From Strongylocentrotus droebachiensis (taxonomy: Eukaryota > Echinodermata > Echinoidea > Camarodonta > Strongylocentrotidae): DNA of 64,000 nt. A model generated the notes under the pieces. The model searched no databases, had not been told where the DNA came from, and saw nothing but the letters and a program-made list of their open reading frames with translations. The DNA lies in contig JAVYIG010001825.1 in assembly GCA_035222895.1 (NCBI GenBank), positions 97,501-161,500 on the forward strand, written 5' to 3'. The stretch's first letter is position 1, and each line of letters begins with the position of its first letter. The translations under genes were made by a program, and so were the position numbers. Positions 37,401 through 49,500 of the stretch are shown here, piece after piece.

Positions 37401-40250
37401 AAGAATGGTTCCTGCTACAGATGGATATTCCAGGGTTGAATCAGAACTTTCAGGTAGACCAGTCAGAATTCGTTCTTGCATTTAAAAATACCACCCCCCC
37501 CCCCCTATTCCAAAACATGCCCCTAGAGTATCTTACACAAAACGTTTTTTCTAGGACGCAACTTCAGAAATGAGTCCAAAGTGCGCTATAAACCGATTGC
37601 TTGAACATCAGGTTGATTGTCATTTACTCCAAGCCAAGGTTATCAGGGTGTATAATGACGATTTTGATAAGAAATAACAATACTTGTTATGATAATCGTA
37701 ATAATGATGATAATAATAACAACAACTATCATCATCGTCTCCGTCGTCATCATCATCATCATCAATAGCCACATCATCATCAAGGTAATCAACGGGATTT
37801 ATGTAGCACCAAAAATGATGATTATATATTTTATCTTGCTGCTGAGAATGTCATTTTATGCCTGAACATAAATAGTACAGACTATGGGAAGCCTCTGCCG
37901 ATGGATTTCGTAATTTAGGATTAATACCATGACATTAAAAAAATACAGGACCATCGTCTTGCTTCGAACCCCCTGTAACCTCCTGTTACGTGACCATTGC
38001 TCTACCATTTAGCCATCAGCCCTCCTTATTTTGCGGAATGGAAACAGTGCCTTTCCTTACCCTTTCCATCTTGCTCCAACCCCTTAAGAAAAGATTTTAG
38101 TTTTTCTTCTGCATGCTTTCAGTGACGGATCTAAATGCAGGACTCTCTGGGAGAGGAGGAGGGGGCACAAGACCGACCGAAAATTCTGTGAAAAGCAACA
38201 ACAAAAAAGAAGATGATGATAAAGAACAAGAATAAAAACAAAAATAACGAAAAGAAAAACACTAGAAGAAGCCAATTCTGGGTTTTGGGTCTTCGTTTTG
38301 GATACAAAATGTTCTAAAAAGCAAGTAAAAAATGGTTAGCAGGTTCATCCCCACCCCCACCCCCTTCTTCCTGGACCCGCAAATTGTTTGGTGCAATCGT
38401 TTAGCGACCCTTTATCCTCTTTTTTCTGATATGCTACCTGTCTAGGTTATATTTGTAGGAATCTGTGGCAGATCAAAATATTCATCTGAAATTGCCGTGG
38501 ATGACATCAAACTAGCGCAAGGAGCTTGTGATTTGTCAGGTACGATTTGAAATTATTATAATTCGGTCTTACTTTATACCCAGGTAGCCCTATTTTTATC
38601 AATACTGCTTCCCGCGGGTCCTTCAGTTATTTATATCCAGCATGTCCTAGCAGGGAGGTGGGAGGACACCTCCCTGGTTATAGGCATCCAACCATCCAGT
38701 ACACGTATGTTGAGAAGGACAAACATTGTCCAAGGATGAACGCATTGAGCGAGGACCGAACATGAGGCCTCTCGCATAAGCGTCAATAGGGTTAGTGTTA
38801 GAGTTAAGGTTAGGGTTAAGCTTAGGGTTAAACTTAGGGTTAGGGTTAATATTAGGGTTAAGCTTAGGGTTAGGGTTATGGTTGGGATTAGGGTTAAGGT
38901 TAGGGTTAGGTTTATAATTAAAATTAAGGTTAGGGTTAAGCTTAGGGTTAGGGTTAAGCTTAGGGTTAAGTTTAGGGTTAGGTTTATAATTAAGATTAAG
39001 GTTAGGGTTAAGCTTAGGGTTAGGGTTAAGCTTAGTGTTAGGGTTAGGGTTGAGGTTAGGGTTAGGGTTAAGTTTATAATTCTGATTAAGGTTTGGGTTA
39101 GCGTTAGGTTAAGGGTTAAATATAGTGAAAACGGTCGCAAAGACTTTTTTTTTAAATCAACCTAAAAAATATTACAAAGTGCAACCACGTTAAAGTCAGT
39201 ATTACCGGTTCGTATCCTCGGAGTAGTTGTTGCCTCGGAACATGCGTCGCAGAACCTTGTTTTTATATCATTACTTCTTTTTAAATCAAAGATAGAGTTA
39301 AGTTATGGTCGTGCTATTATATTGTGCTTGAAAATGTCTAGAAGTGTTTGGGAAAGGCTGATTATGTAAGAATTGGTGATCACTCAAAACTCACATCTTC
39401 CTTCAGACATTTAAATGCTAATTTTATTGGAGGAGCTCGCGCCTTTGAATGTTTTTTAAACAGATATATGGCGCCATACAAATGCTGTTCATCATCATCA
39501 TCATCATATATGGGACTTGGCATGAAATTTTGGTACCAACATTTTTTTCAGCATTTCTGCATTTATTGAAATAACAAATACAAAATATTCAAATAACAAT
39601 GATAGTATAAAATATAATTGACTGTTTTTTTTTTCTTGTAGTATTTCGAATGTAATGGGGCAATTGAAGAGCTATTTTTTTTCATAGGACTCTCTTCTTT
39701 GACATTCTTCTCAACTGACATACTAATGTGAAACAGCTCATCTTAACCTGAACTCAACTTTCCTCTTGACCATACACAGCCGCCACTCCCAAACCCGTCG
39801 GGTGGAATGCAGACTGTGATTTTGAACTCGATGAGAGTCTGTGTGGCTACACCAATGAGGTCAGTACGTATAAAAGATTCGCTTGGACCAGGAACAGCGG
39901 TGGAACTGGCTCTGAAGGGACTGGACCATTGTTTGACCATACTCTAGGAACAGAGAAAGGTAGGTCTATGGTAGATGTGGAAGTAGTAGGAGTAGTAGTA
40001 GAGTAGTAGTAGTAGTACTAGAAGTAGCAGTACAGTCAAACCTGCTTTAGTGACCAACTGTCTACAAAGACCACCTGTCTGCAAAGACCACATTTTTGGT
40101 TTCCCTTGAAATAGGTTTCTCATTAATACATGTACTAAAGGAACCTGTCTACAGGGTACCATTTTTTGTGTTTCCCTTAGGCGGTCACTACAGACAGGTT
40201 TGACTGTAGTAGTATTAGTAGTAGTGGTGGTGGTGGTGGTGGTGGTAGTG

Positions 40251-40281
<31 letters not shown>

Positions 40282-40472
40282 TAGTAGTGGTAGTAGTAGT
40301 GGTGGTGGTGGTACGTGGTAGTGGTAGTGGTAGTGGTAGTGGTAGTGGTGGTAGTGGTAGTGGTAGTAGTAGTAGTAGATGTTGTAGTAGCAGTTGTAGC
40401 AGTAGTAGTAATAGTGGTAGTATATTCATAATGGTTGTCGTAGTTTAGTCCTCGTCATCGTCGCCGTCGCCC

Positions 40473-40505
<33 letters not shown>

Positions 40506-43500
40506 AAGCAAAAGTTGTAGTAGGCTTAGTCATGGAATGATAATTTTTTTGCCTAATAACTCACCCCATCTACTTGTTCTTTTTAGGTCACTATGTATAC
40601 ATCGAAGCATCGTAGTAGTATTAGTAGTAGTAGTAGTAGTAGTATAGTGGTAGTGGTAGTGGTAGTGGTATTAGTAGTAGTGGTGGTAGTGGTAGTGGTG
40701 GAGTAGATATAGCACACCAAAAATAAGTACAACAAACACATGTAATTTGATGATTGCAAATGATCAAGCTTTATGAAAGCTTCAAAAAACAAAAAACAGA
40801 ATTGAAATCGGTCAATGCGTTGTGATTTTATACAATTGTTTTGATATAGCAAAATTACCGAAAAACCTGCCAGAAATGGTCAAATTGGCAAAAATGGCAA
40901 AATTAGACAAAGTTGACAACTTAATTCATCACTTTCTTGGACACAAATAATAAATTAAATTATGAGACACTAAAATATCATCTTTGTGGTAAAAAATACA
41001 AAAAAGAAAATTCATATATGGTCATTTTCACAGTAAAGGGTGTAACTTTTCTCAAACAGGGTCAAAATTTCAAAATATGTTTTCATAATCATTTCTACTA
41101 AAATTAGTACTATAAGTGTCTAAATTATGGATTTTTTTTGGTTCTGGAGCTTAAACTACATGAGAAACCCGGAAAAATAATGAACAACTGTGACAAATAT
41201 GATAAATTTGAACAAAAACAACATTTTAATTCTATCAACTTAAATGACAACATTTGTTCTCCAAACATAATTAAATTGCAATTTTTCATTTGCTATTCTA
41301 ATGTACTTAAAGGCTTATAAAGCTTTTTTGGTCAAACTTATTTGGTCTTTAAAAAAATTCAATGCGTTTGTCAAATTCAAGATAAAATATGACTTTGACA
41401 TTTAATTTTTCAAATTTACCTATCTTCCAAGAGGGGGAGCAAGATACAAATTATTATACAAATACCATTCATTGAAGGCTAACTACCATGCAAATTCCAA
41501 AGAAATCGCATTTTAAATGAGGAAGTTGAAAATTTCTCATGTGTGTGTTTCGGAGGCTTCAGGTTAACAAAATGCCTGTTTCGGAGGCTTCAATCATGTT
41601 AACATAAAATGTTGTCCATTAGTTAGGTAACATATTAAGAAAAATTCAACTTAAACTGTTAATGATATGTTAAATTACTAATATAACACCCAAAACATTT
41701 GTTTACAGAGTAAAAATACTTGTTAATATAAAGTACGGTACATGTATGTTACAAATTATCTTTAATAATACGATGAGTTTTTTATTCAGTACGCAAACAT
41801 TGCAAAGTCACTTAATAGCATCCATGAGGATTTAAAATCTGTGCTGATACTCAGGGAAATATATTGTCAAGTATGTAATTTCCAAGGAAATCACTTTTCT
41901 CATATCAAAGTTGAAACATTCAGGAAACATATACATGTATAGGATCAGTTCAAAGTAGTGTTTCGGAGGCTTCAAACATGTTAACACACTATATTGTCAA
42001 CTACAAAGGCAATATACAAAGCAAAATTTAACCTTACTTTTGAAGATTCAATAAAATGTTGAACTGAAAGTAAAGTACTTAAAATAATTGTTCACATAGA
42101 AACCATTTATGTTAATTCAAAGCAATGTATCATTACCCTTCACTTGCGTCTTTGTCATTTATTCTTAGTGCAAAGAATTAAATTTCCGCACAGTGGCTTC
42201 CACAAACTTGTTTGTTATGTGTTATAACATTTACACTGACATTCATATCTTTGAAACCAATAGCATAGTAAGTATTTACAGGTTTTTGTCCTGGAACACA
42301 ATTGTGTTCTACTTCTTATTTCAAAGAAATTTATCTGCCAACATGTCCAGTTCTCCTTCTTAAAAAATTTAAAGGTAAGCTCTGCCGGCTGGGGTAGGGG
42401 TCCTGGTTGGTAGAGTCATCTTCTGTATTACATTTTTTTAGGCCGATGAGCTTCACAGTCCTCTGTAAATTCATACAGACCATTGCTGTTCCGGCGCATG
42501 AATTTGACTTTGACGTTGTCATCAATCACAGCTTTTACCTAGTAGCAAAATAAGAATATATAGCAAATACAAACTTTCATTAAAACACAGAAAAACAGCT
42601 TTCAGAATCCATTTCACTTTCTTGAAATATCTCACAGTCCCTTATTTGATTTCATTCACCCTGTTAACTTTGTTCAGTACCACAACATCTGCTCATATAT
42701 ATTTTAGAAAGACCTCATTGTCTATGTATTTCTCAAATAAAGAAAGTTTTTAATAATCCAAGATCTAACATGGGTAATACTTACGAGAGCCATGAAAACC
42801 ACCCCATTTGTAGTCCTGCTGCTAGATGAAGGTGCATCAAAATATATGGCCACATAATCGCTCACATTGATCCTGCAATTGGAGAAGAAAATAGGAAATT
42901 AGCAGTTTGTACTGCACAGAACAATGTTAATACATCTGAGCTTGAACACTAAAAAACAATCATTTTGTTTGTGCATTACATTATAATTTATTATTTATCC
43001 ATGTGTTGTTTAAGAATTAGTTTAGTAGTCTATACGGGCACCATCACTAAGGATGCTTAATGTGTACATTACACAAACCTTTAAGTACTAATTAATGACA
43101 GACTTGTTTTTATCTGTTTTTACCATGGATTTGCAGGAATAACCTGTTCAAAATTGTAATTTGTACAAGGATTTCATTCCTTATTACTGGTTTACCATTG
43201 TGCATAGCCATAGACCTGTTTATGTACACACATGTATATCAGGAGTCTAATTTAAACATTTGGTACTGAGGCAAACCTTAAAGGTCAGGTGACATCCAAA
43301 TATAAGTTGATTCATGTTTATGTGCAGGGCTGCATAAAACTCATAATTTGTTATAAATATATTTCATAGATTTTTAAATATTTAACAATAATTTTCTCAG
43401 ACCTGCTAAGCTCCACCCTAAAAAAATGCTCCAGATTTCATTCATCTATCTGTTAATCATTAGTGAGCTAACAAGAGAAATTGTTATGTAACTTTCTCCA

Positions 43501-46500
43501 GCTCAGCACATGCTCACAAATACCTCCACGTTACCTTTCTTTTCCTGGTGATGCTACACCACTTCTGACATAGCAACTCATATGTTGGTATTGTATGGTC
43601 TATTGTAAACAGGTGCATCAGCTCTGGTTAAGCTATTATACATACCACTGTCTCTTGTTAGCTCACTAATGATTTACAGATGATGTCACAAGATGAATGA
43701 GATTTGGAGCATTTTTCTAGGCTGCACATCAACAGGAATCAAACTATATTTGGATGTCACGGACCTTTAAAACCACAAACATTGAGTATGATAAAGGTAC
43801 ATGTACAATGTACAATACAGATCGTAACTAGGCCTTACTATATTTTTAGTGACAAATCTGAACTTCAAAAACTTTCACACATCAGTTCCATTACAATGAC
43901 CCATTAAAAAAAAGGTACAAATTAAGTAATTTAAGGACAAAATATACAGTTCTTACCTCTATATTCTTGTGGATAACAGTAAGGAAATGAGAGAATTGTG
44001 TGTAGTGTTCATGCCTGTCTGGAAGAGATGCTATCTAGTATCAGATGTTGCTAGCACATGTTGCTGTAACCTTGTCAATATCTTCATGATCTTCATGGTC
44101 TATTGTCGTGGACAAGGTCCGCAGTTCGAGTCCTGCCGCGGCACTAATGTCCTTTGGCAAGACACTAATCTACATTTGCCACACTCGACCCAGGTGAGGT
44201 AAATTGGGTACCTGGCAGGAATTAATTCCTTGAAATGCTTAAGCGCCGTAATGGAAGCCATGCTAAAGCCGGGGTAATAATTTCCAAATTTGGAAGCACA
44301 TAGACGTTCAATATGTGCTACACAAGAACCAAATATTATTATTATTATTCCATTGTCTTAAAAGGGGTTGTACACACTGCTTCTCTAACATTTCTAGAGG
44401 GTTCTTTGCCCACCAAATTTCTTTCCTACTGTTACAAATGGTCTTTGGATGGCATGGCCTATGCCATTTGATCCTAAGGGTTTGGCAAAGACCATGATAC
44501 ATGTTGTTAACAATAAATGAAGCCTCCGAAACAAATTGGATAAATATTATGGATGTCTTATAATTTGGGAAAATGTAGTGATTCATTTTAATAGTTTATA
44601 TATTAAAATATTCATAAAGCTTGGAAGATTTATATGTATAAACTTTTTTATTATTTGGTGAATGATTCTTACATTATCAAGGTTTGAAACAGGTGAATAC
44701 TCCTAGTACTGGTGTAAAATTTCTTTGTGAAATACTGACTATTTGTAAATCATTAAAAATATAAAAAGCCAATAACATCTAACACATTCCTGTCCTTTAA
44801 TAGACCAAAACCAAACATTCAATAGGAAAACTGTAAACAATCCCCTATCTATAAAACCACAATAGCCAAAAAGATGGTGTTAACTACAGTTTGAAGCCTC
44901 CGAAACAAGTTTTTTTGGTTATTATTAAGTTTTGAAAAAAATTAACTGGATATCTATTTACTTTCAACTTCAAGGGAGCCTGCACATCCTAACCTATGAT
45001 TGCCATGCAGATTTAACATGAAACACATCGGTCTAGGTATTTAAAAAATGAAAAATAATCTTTTTGCTGTTTCGGAGGCTTCAAGTGTTTCGGAGGCTTC
45101 AAGTGCTAACGGAAAGTTTGTATTGTCTGTTATTCTTTAAGAGTGGGGAATATCTCAGCTATTTTTTGACAAGTGATTTAGGGGTCCTTATGCTACATTT
45201 TGATATAATGATTGGATAAATTCCTACATTCATAATTGTACAAGCTGTCTGAATAGTTTGTTTCGGAGGCTTCAAATCAGCTAACGGAAAATTGGGTCGA
45301 CTCAGTCAAACTTTAAAAAATTTCTTACAAGCAACATGATCAGACAAATTTAGTCATTAGTTGGAAGTATAGATATCAAGTGTTATATCAAGAACAAAAG
45401 AAATGATAGAAAGCACTTTTCAAACCAGAGCTCTTCACATGAAGTTTGTTAACTATTGTTAACGGAAAATGAAGTCTCCGAAACGACAAATTACAACACT
45501 CCGTTCTCAAAAATAGATGAGCCGTTACAGTTTAAACTTCTTTGGCACTCTTCATTGAACATCTAACTTCACATTCTGCATAACAAAAACAATCCTCGCT
45601 GTTCCTGAAAAAAATGCAAGGCTTTACAAAAATGTCTATGTATTTTGTGTACACCAAAAGGGTCATATTTAGGGTACTTATGTGCCTGCCAAAATTTAAC
45701 GAAGTAATCCCTGAAGATGTCTATGCTACCCAAGGTAGCACCCAAGTAGGTTACTCATATGCCAAAATATCTTTGAATTCTGTAGCTTTATGAGATCACT
45801 AGAGATAAAAATGTTCAAATTTCAGAGTTACACCCTTTACTGTGAAAATGACCATATCTATTACCGTTTTGAAAACAGAAGCAAACAAAATAAGTCATTT
45901 TTTTCTCAATTTTTGCGAATCTGCAGATAGGAACAAGTTGTGAAAATAACTAAGTCCGCCTAATTAATATGCGCATATGTAATCAAATTAAAACCGAACA
46001 TGAAACATCAATGAAACCTATGTATATCAGACAGGTATGGAAATATATTTTTTTGAAGAAAAAACAGTTATGAATATTCATAAAATATGCAAATTAGGTC
46101 ATTTCAGCTAATTATATATAAAGGAAAGTTAAACTGTTCATTTTGTTGCCTTTTTTTTAATTATATATTTATAGATCATATTTACACCAATTATTAACAT
46201 TAAATTCCAAATAATTTTGCAATGCCAATAAAAAATGGCGATGGAAATTACTTGGATCACCATTACAGCTATTTCCTCATTTGTTTCACAAATTATTCAG
46301 AAAAAACCGATCAAATGCTAAGAATGTGCAGACTTTCAGCTATACATCACAGTATAGTTTTCTTTTTTAAAAATGTCATATTTGAGGATTTATGACGATT
46401 TTCCGAGAAACCATTCAACAGGCCATAACATTCCACAGGGACTGAATTTCAGAGAAAAACAAAGTTTGGTTACCCCAGTACAGTTGTGGTTACCTTGAGT

Positions 46501-49500
46501 GTAAATAACAAATTGATTCAATGAGTGAAACACATGAGGATATTGCATTTTTGTAGGGGAGTTTTATACATTGAGGTGCATTTTCACCACGCAGAATAAC
46601 AGTCAATGGGCGATCAGCGGGCCATGTCACACATGGCTGAAAAGACAATATTCTAATTAATAATTTAACATATTTCCCACATGCGTATAACAATGAAACT
46701 ACACAAAATTGTAGTTAAAGGTATGCTTGAAAGATATGTGAAATACAAATTTAAAAATATTGTTCAGTTTTTTTTAAATAAATTTACGAAAATTGCTATT
46801 TCCATATTGCTCCGATTGTCTCATTTTCGCTCGCTCGATCACTGCAGCACAAACATAGCTCGTTCGACGTCACTACCAAACTAGCCAATCAGCTGTCAAT
46901 GACGTCATATTGAATGCGGCGGCAAATATATTTTGTGAAATTATCGAGAAATTGACTATTTCTAATTGCAAACTAGTTTTATTTTTGGATGGAAAAGCAG
47001 CCATTGTTATCTTGACATTCATTGAAGTCATCAGAATAGGGTAAGTTACTTCTCAGATGATTCAAGAGGTCCATTTTGTAGATAATTTTTTTAATTTCTT
47101 AGAATGTTCCACTGTGTTGCAGGGTACCGGGTGGCGTATGCCATTGGGTGTGATGTGTTCGCGCGCTATAAGTACAGGCCACCGCGCCGTCGGGTGTATT
47201 CTCGTACTGATGTAAAGCTAGAATGGCTACCACGCCCACTTCCCTCTCTATGCCTTTCTGAACATTCCTTTCCTTCTCAATACAATAACTTTCACCTGCC
47301 TAAGTTATTCAAACCATACCGCCTCGCCACTTCCATTACGTAATCATTAAAAGGATCCGCATATACAACATTTTCCTGCTATACGTACTGCAGGAAAATA
47401 CAAATCTCCCTGGTATACCTTACAGTCCAAACGATAAATATGTGCCTTTAACGAAGCAGGCGACAATCGGCGTAGCAGACGACACTTGATAGTAATTTTG
47501 TATGTGAGATTGCTTTGCTAAATGTAAATTACTTTGTTAATAAATATCAACTAAAATTCCTTAGTTTTCTTTAAACCATCATTGATATTTAATAATTCAT
47601 GAGTGAGTAGAAGAAACATATCAAACTATATAATTATATGAAATACTTGGTGGCAATTAGGGGAGTTTGACGTGATGACCGATTGTACCCCTCTGTTAAT
47701 AACCGAATAGTCCATGGTGTGTCATGAATATTCATGTTTTTGCTTACCTCGGCTAAATGTTTGCTTTTACTAAATTGAAAAATTTCGGTGGGGGGTTGGA
47801 TGAAATGGACATAATGAAATAGGCAGAAGTGATCTATAATAATTCATGCTTTTTATGTTTCGTGTGCTCGACCTATAATCTTCAAATCGCTTGGCAAACT
47901 GAGTCCAAAGTTAGACTTGTTTCACATGTGTATTATAGGCAATGACGAGCTTGCAACCTATTTTGATAAATTACGGTGGGTGAACTTTCAAAAGTCAATG
48001 AGACATGAGGGCTCCAATGAAAGAGCTAGTGATAACGTACGTCGGGGTTGATGTGCTTTTCGTTTAAACAAAAAATGAATTTTTAACGATTTTGTTAAAA
48101 AACGTTCATAGGCTAACATGTTAGGCTGCTGACTCTGACCATGCTCTGACGATAGGGGGCGTTGTGAAATGAGACTAAACGGAGCAATATGCTACCAACT
48201 GACTGCTGTTGTGTGTGTGTGTGTGCGTGCGTGTGTGTGTGTGTGTGTGCATGGGGCAGACTGTGTGCACACTTGTTCTACTCGTTCTACTTGTTCTTTT
48301 TAGGTCACTATGTATACATCGAAGCATCCTTGCCTCAGCGCCCTGATGATAAAGCGGTCCTCACTAGTCCAACGCTCAACAGCCGCGGCGACGACCTCTG
48401 CGTTCGCTTCTACTACCACGCTCATGGTGATGACGTCGGACTCCTGGCAATGACGGTCACCACGCTGGACTTGAACCTGAAGACCGTGCTGTTCAGCTTG
48501 AACGGAGACCAGGGGGATGAGTGGAGGCCAGCCAATGTCGACCTGCCAGGCAGCCTCGTTGGCATGAGCAACTTTGTGGTAAATTCTTGTCACCCTAAAA
48601 ACACATGATCAGGATGATGATATATTTTGTACCCAGGGAAGCTAAGTGTTGCAGCGGCGCACAAAACGTCGTGATCTTTTAGATCCCTTGTTGACCATAC
48701 ATTGCGGGACAAACGAATATCACTAGCGATATTATTTTCGATACTACATCCGCAATGAGTAATATATTTATCCTTAATGCTGTTCTTCCTGGGGGTCCTG
48801 CAATTATCATTACCCAGCGATTGCCAAGTACCAATTTACACCTGGGTAGAGAGTGGCAAATATGGATTAATATCTTGCCAAATGACCCCTCAACCTTTGG
48901 ATTTAACATTTCAATTTCTGAAAGAAATGTTGGTTTTCTTTTGACACTATTTATGTTGATGTTAGTACATAAACTTTGCCCACATCCCCTCCCCTACCGA
49001 ATATGAAACGGATAGCTGAGCTAATAATCTCCAATTTTTTTCTTCATTATCTAGATCGGAATTGATGGACGGAAAGGTCCGGGTTTCAAGGGGGATGTCG
49101 CAATTGATGATATCAAGTTTTTGGCACAGCCATGCGAAGGTTACCCGACAGAATCTACATGTACGTTCGAGCAAGGAACTTCCTTCTGCGGCTATCAGAT
49201 CAGCCAGATTTCGGGTGGGGTACCCTGGAAGTGGTTTGATACCCTAGCTACCGAAGACTCGCCCCTCAATAGTGGTGAGTAACCCCCCCCCCCCCCCCCT
49301 CCCCCAATCCCTTCACCCCTTCTGTACATCCTCCTCTCCGCCACCCGCCGGTTCCTGTGGCAACGTTTCTCAATCTTGCTAGTTGCGAACTTGATCAATC
49401 TAAGCCCTGTTCAAAATCGAAGGGATTCAGCACACTGTATGTCCTAAATCAGTTGTAGGATTATTTGTCTGTGATCCGACATTTCTTCCTGTGATAACTA

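Larger units (their letters stand above)
41016..45857. mobile_element. Candidate DNA element with 32-bp inverted repeats and a subterminal 15-mer
   Basis: 41016-41047 and 45826-45857 are perfect 32-base reverse complements (core CACAGTAAAGGGTGTAACT). Inside are nine copies of GTTTCGGAGGCTTCA or its complement, at 41547, 41578, 41960, 44518(-), 44892(-), 45069, 45087, 45260 and 45470(-, one mismatch). They cluster near both ends, as transposase-binding subterminal repeats do in several DNA transposon groups. No transposase frame or target-site duplication was found. Confidence 0.5.
40612..48285. mobile_element. 7.7 kb insertion-like segment in the paralog B intron
   Basis: Bracketed by the 43-bp direct repeats. 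Contents in order: TAG/GTA repeats (40612-40700), AT-rich DNA, a 4.84 kb interval between 32-bp inverted repeats (41016-45857), a SINE (44105-44350), candidate minus-strand exons, the promoter-like cluster, a possible plus exon, and unannotated AT-rich sequence (47344-48209) in which I see no gene. The corresponding intron of paralog A (13793-13986) is only 194 bases. Insertion, duplication and assembly error all remain possible. Confidence 0.5.

Noticed and set aside
38631..39140. Thr/Leu-repeat open frame of 169 codons on the minus strand
   Set aside because: Translation of the TTAGGG-like array.
39944..40448. Poly-Thr/poly-Val open frames
   Set aside because: Frames of the GTA/GTG repeat.
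44308..44586. Minus-strand open frame with [19 protein letters not shown]
   Set aside because: Overlaps the SINE tail at its 3' end and lacks good splice sites; kept only as part of the unexplained inserted segment.
41547..45484. CRISPR-like array of the 15-mer
   Set aside because: Irregular spacing, both orientations and a eukaryotic context; not an array.
47104..47343. Complete short gene starting at the ATG at 47104
   Set aside because: No homology recognised; retained only as a low-confidence possible exon.
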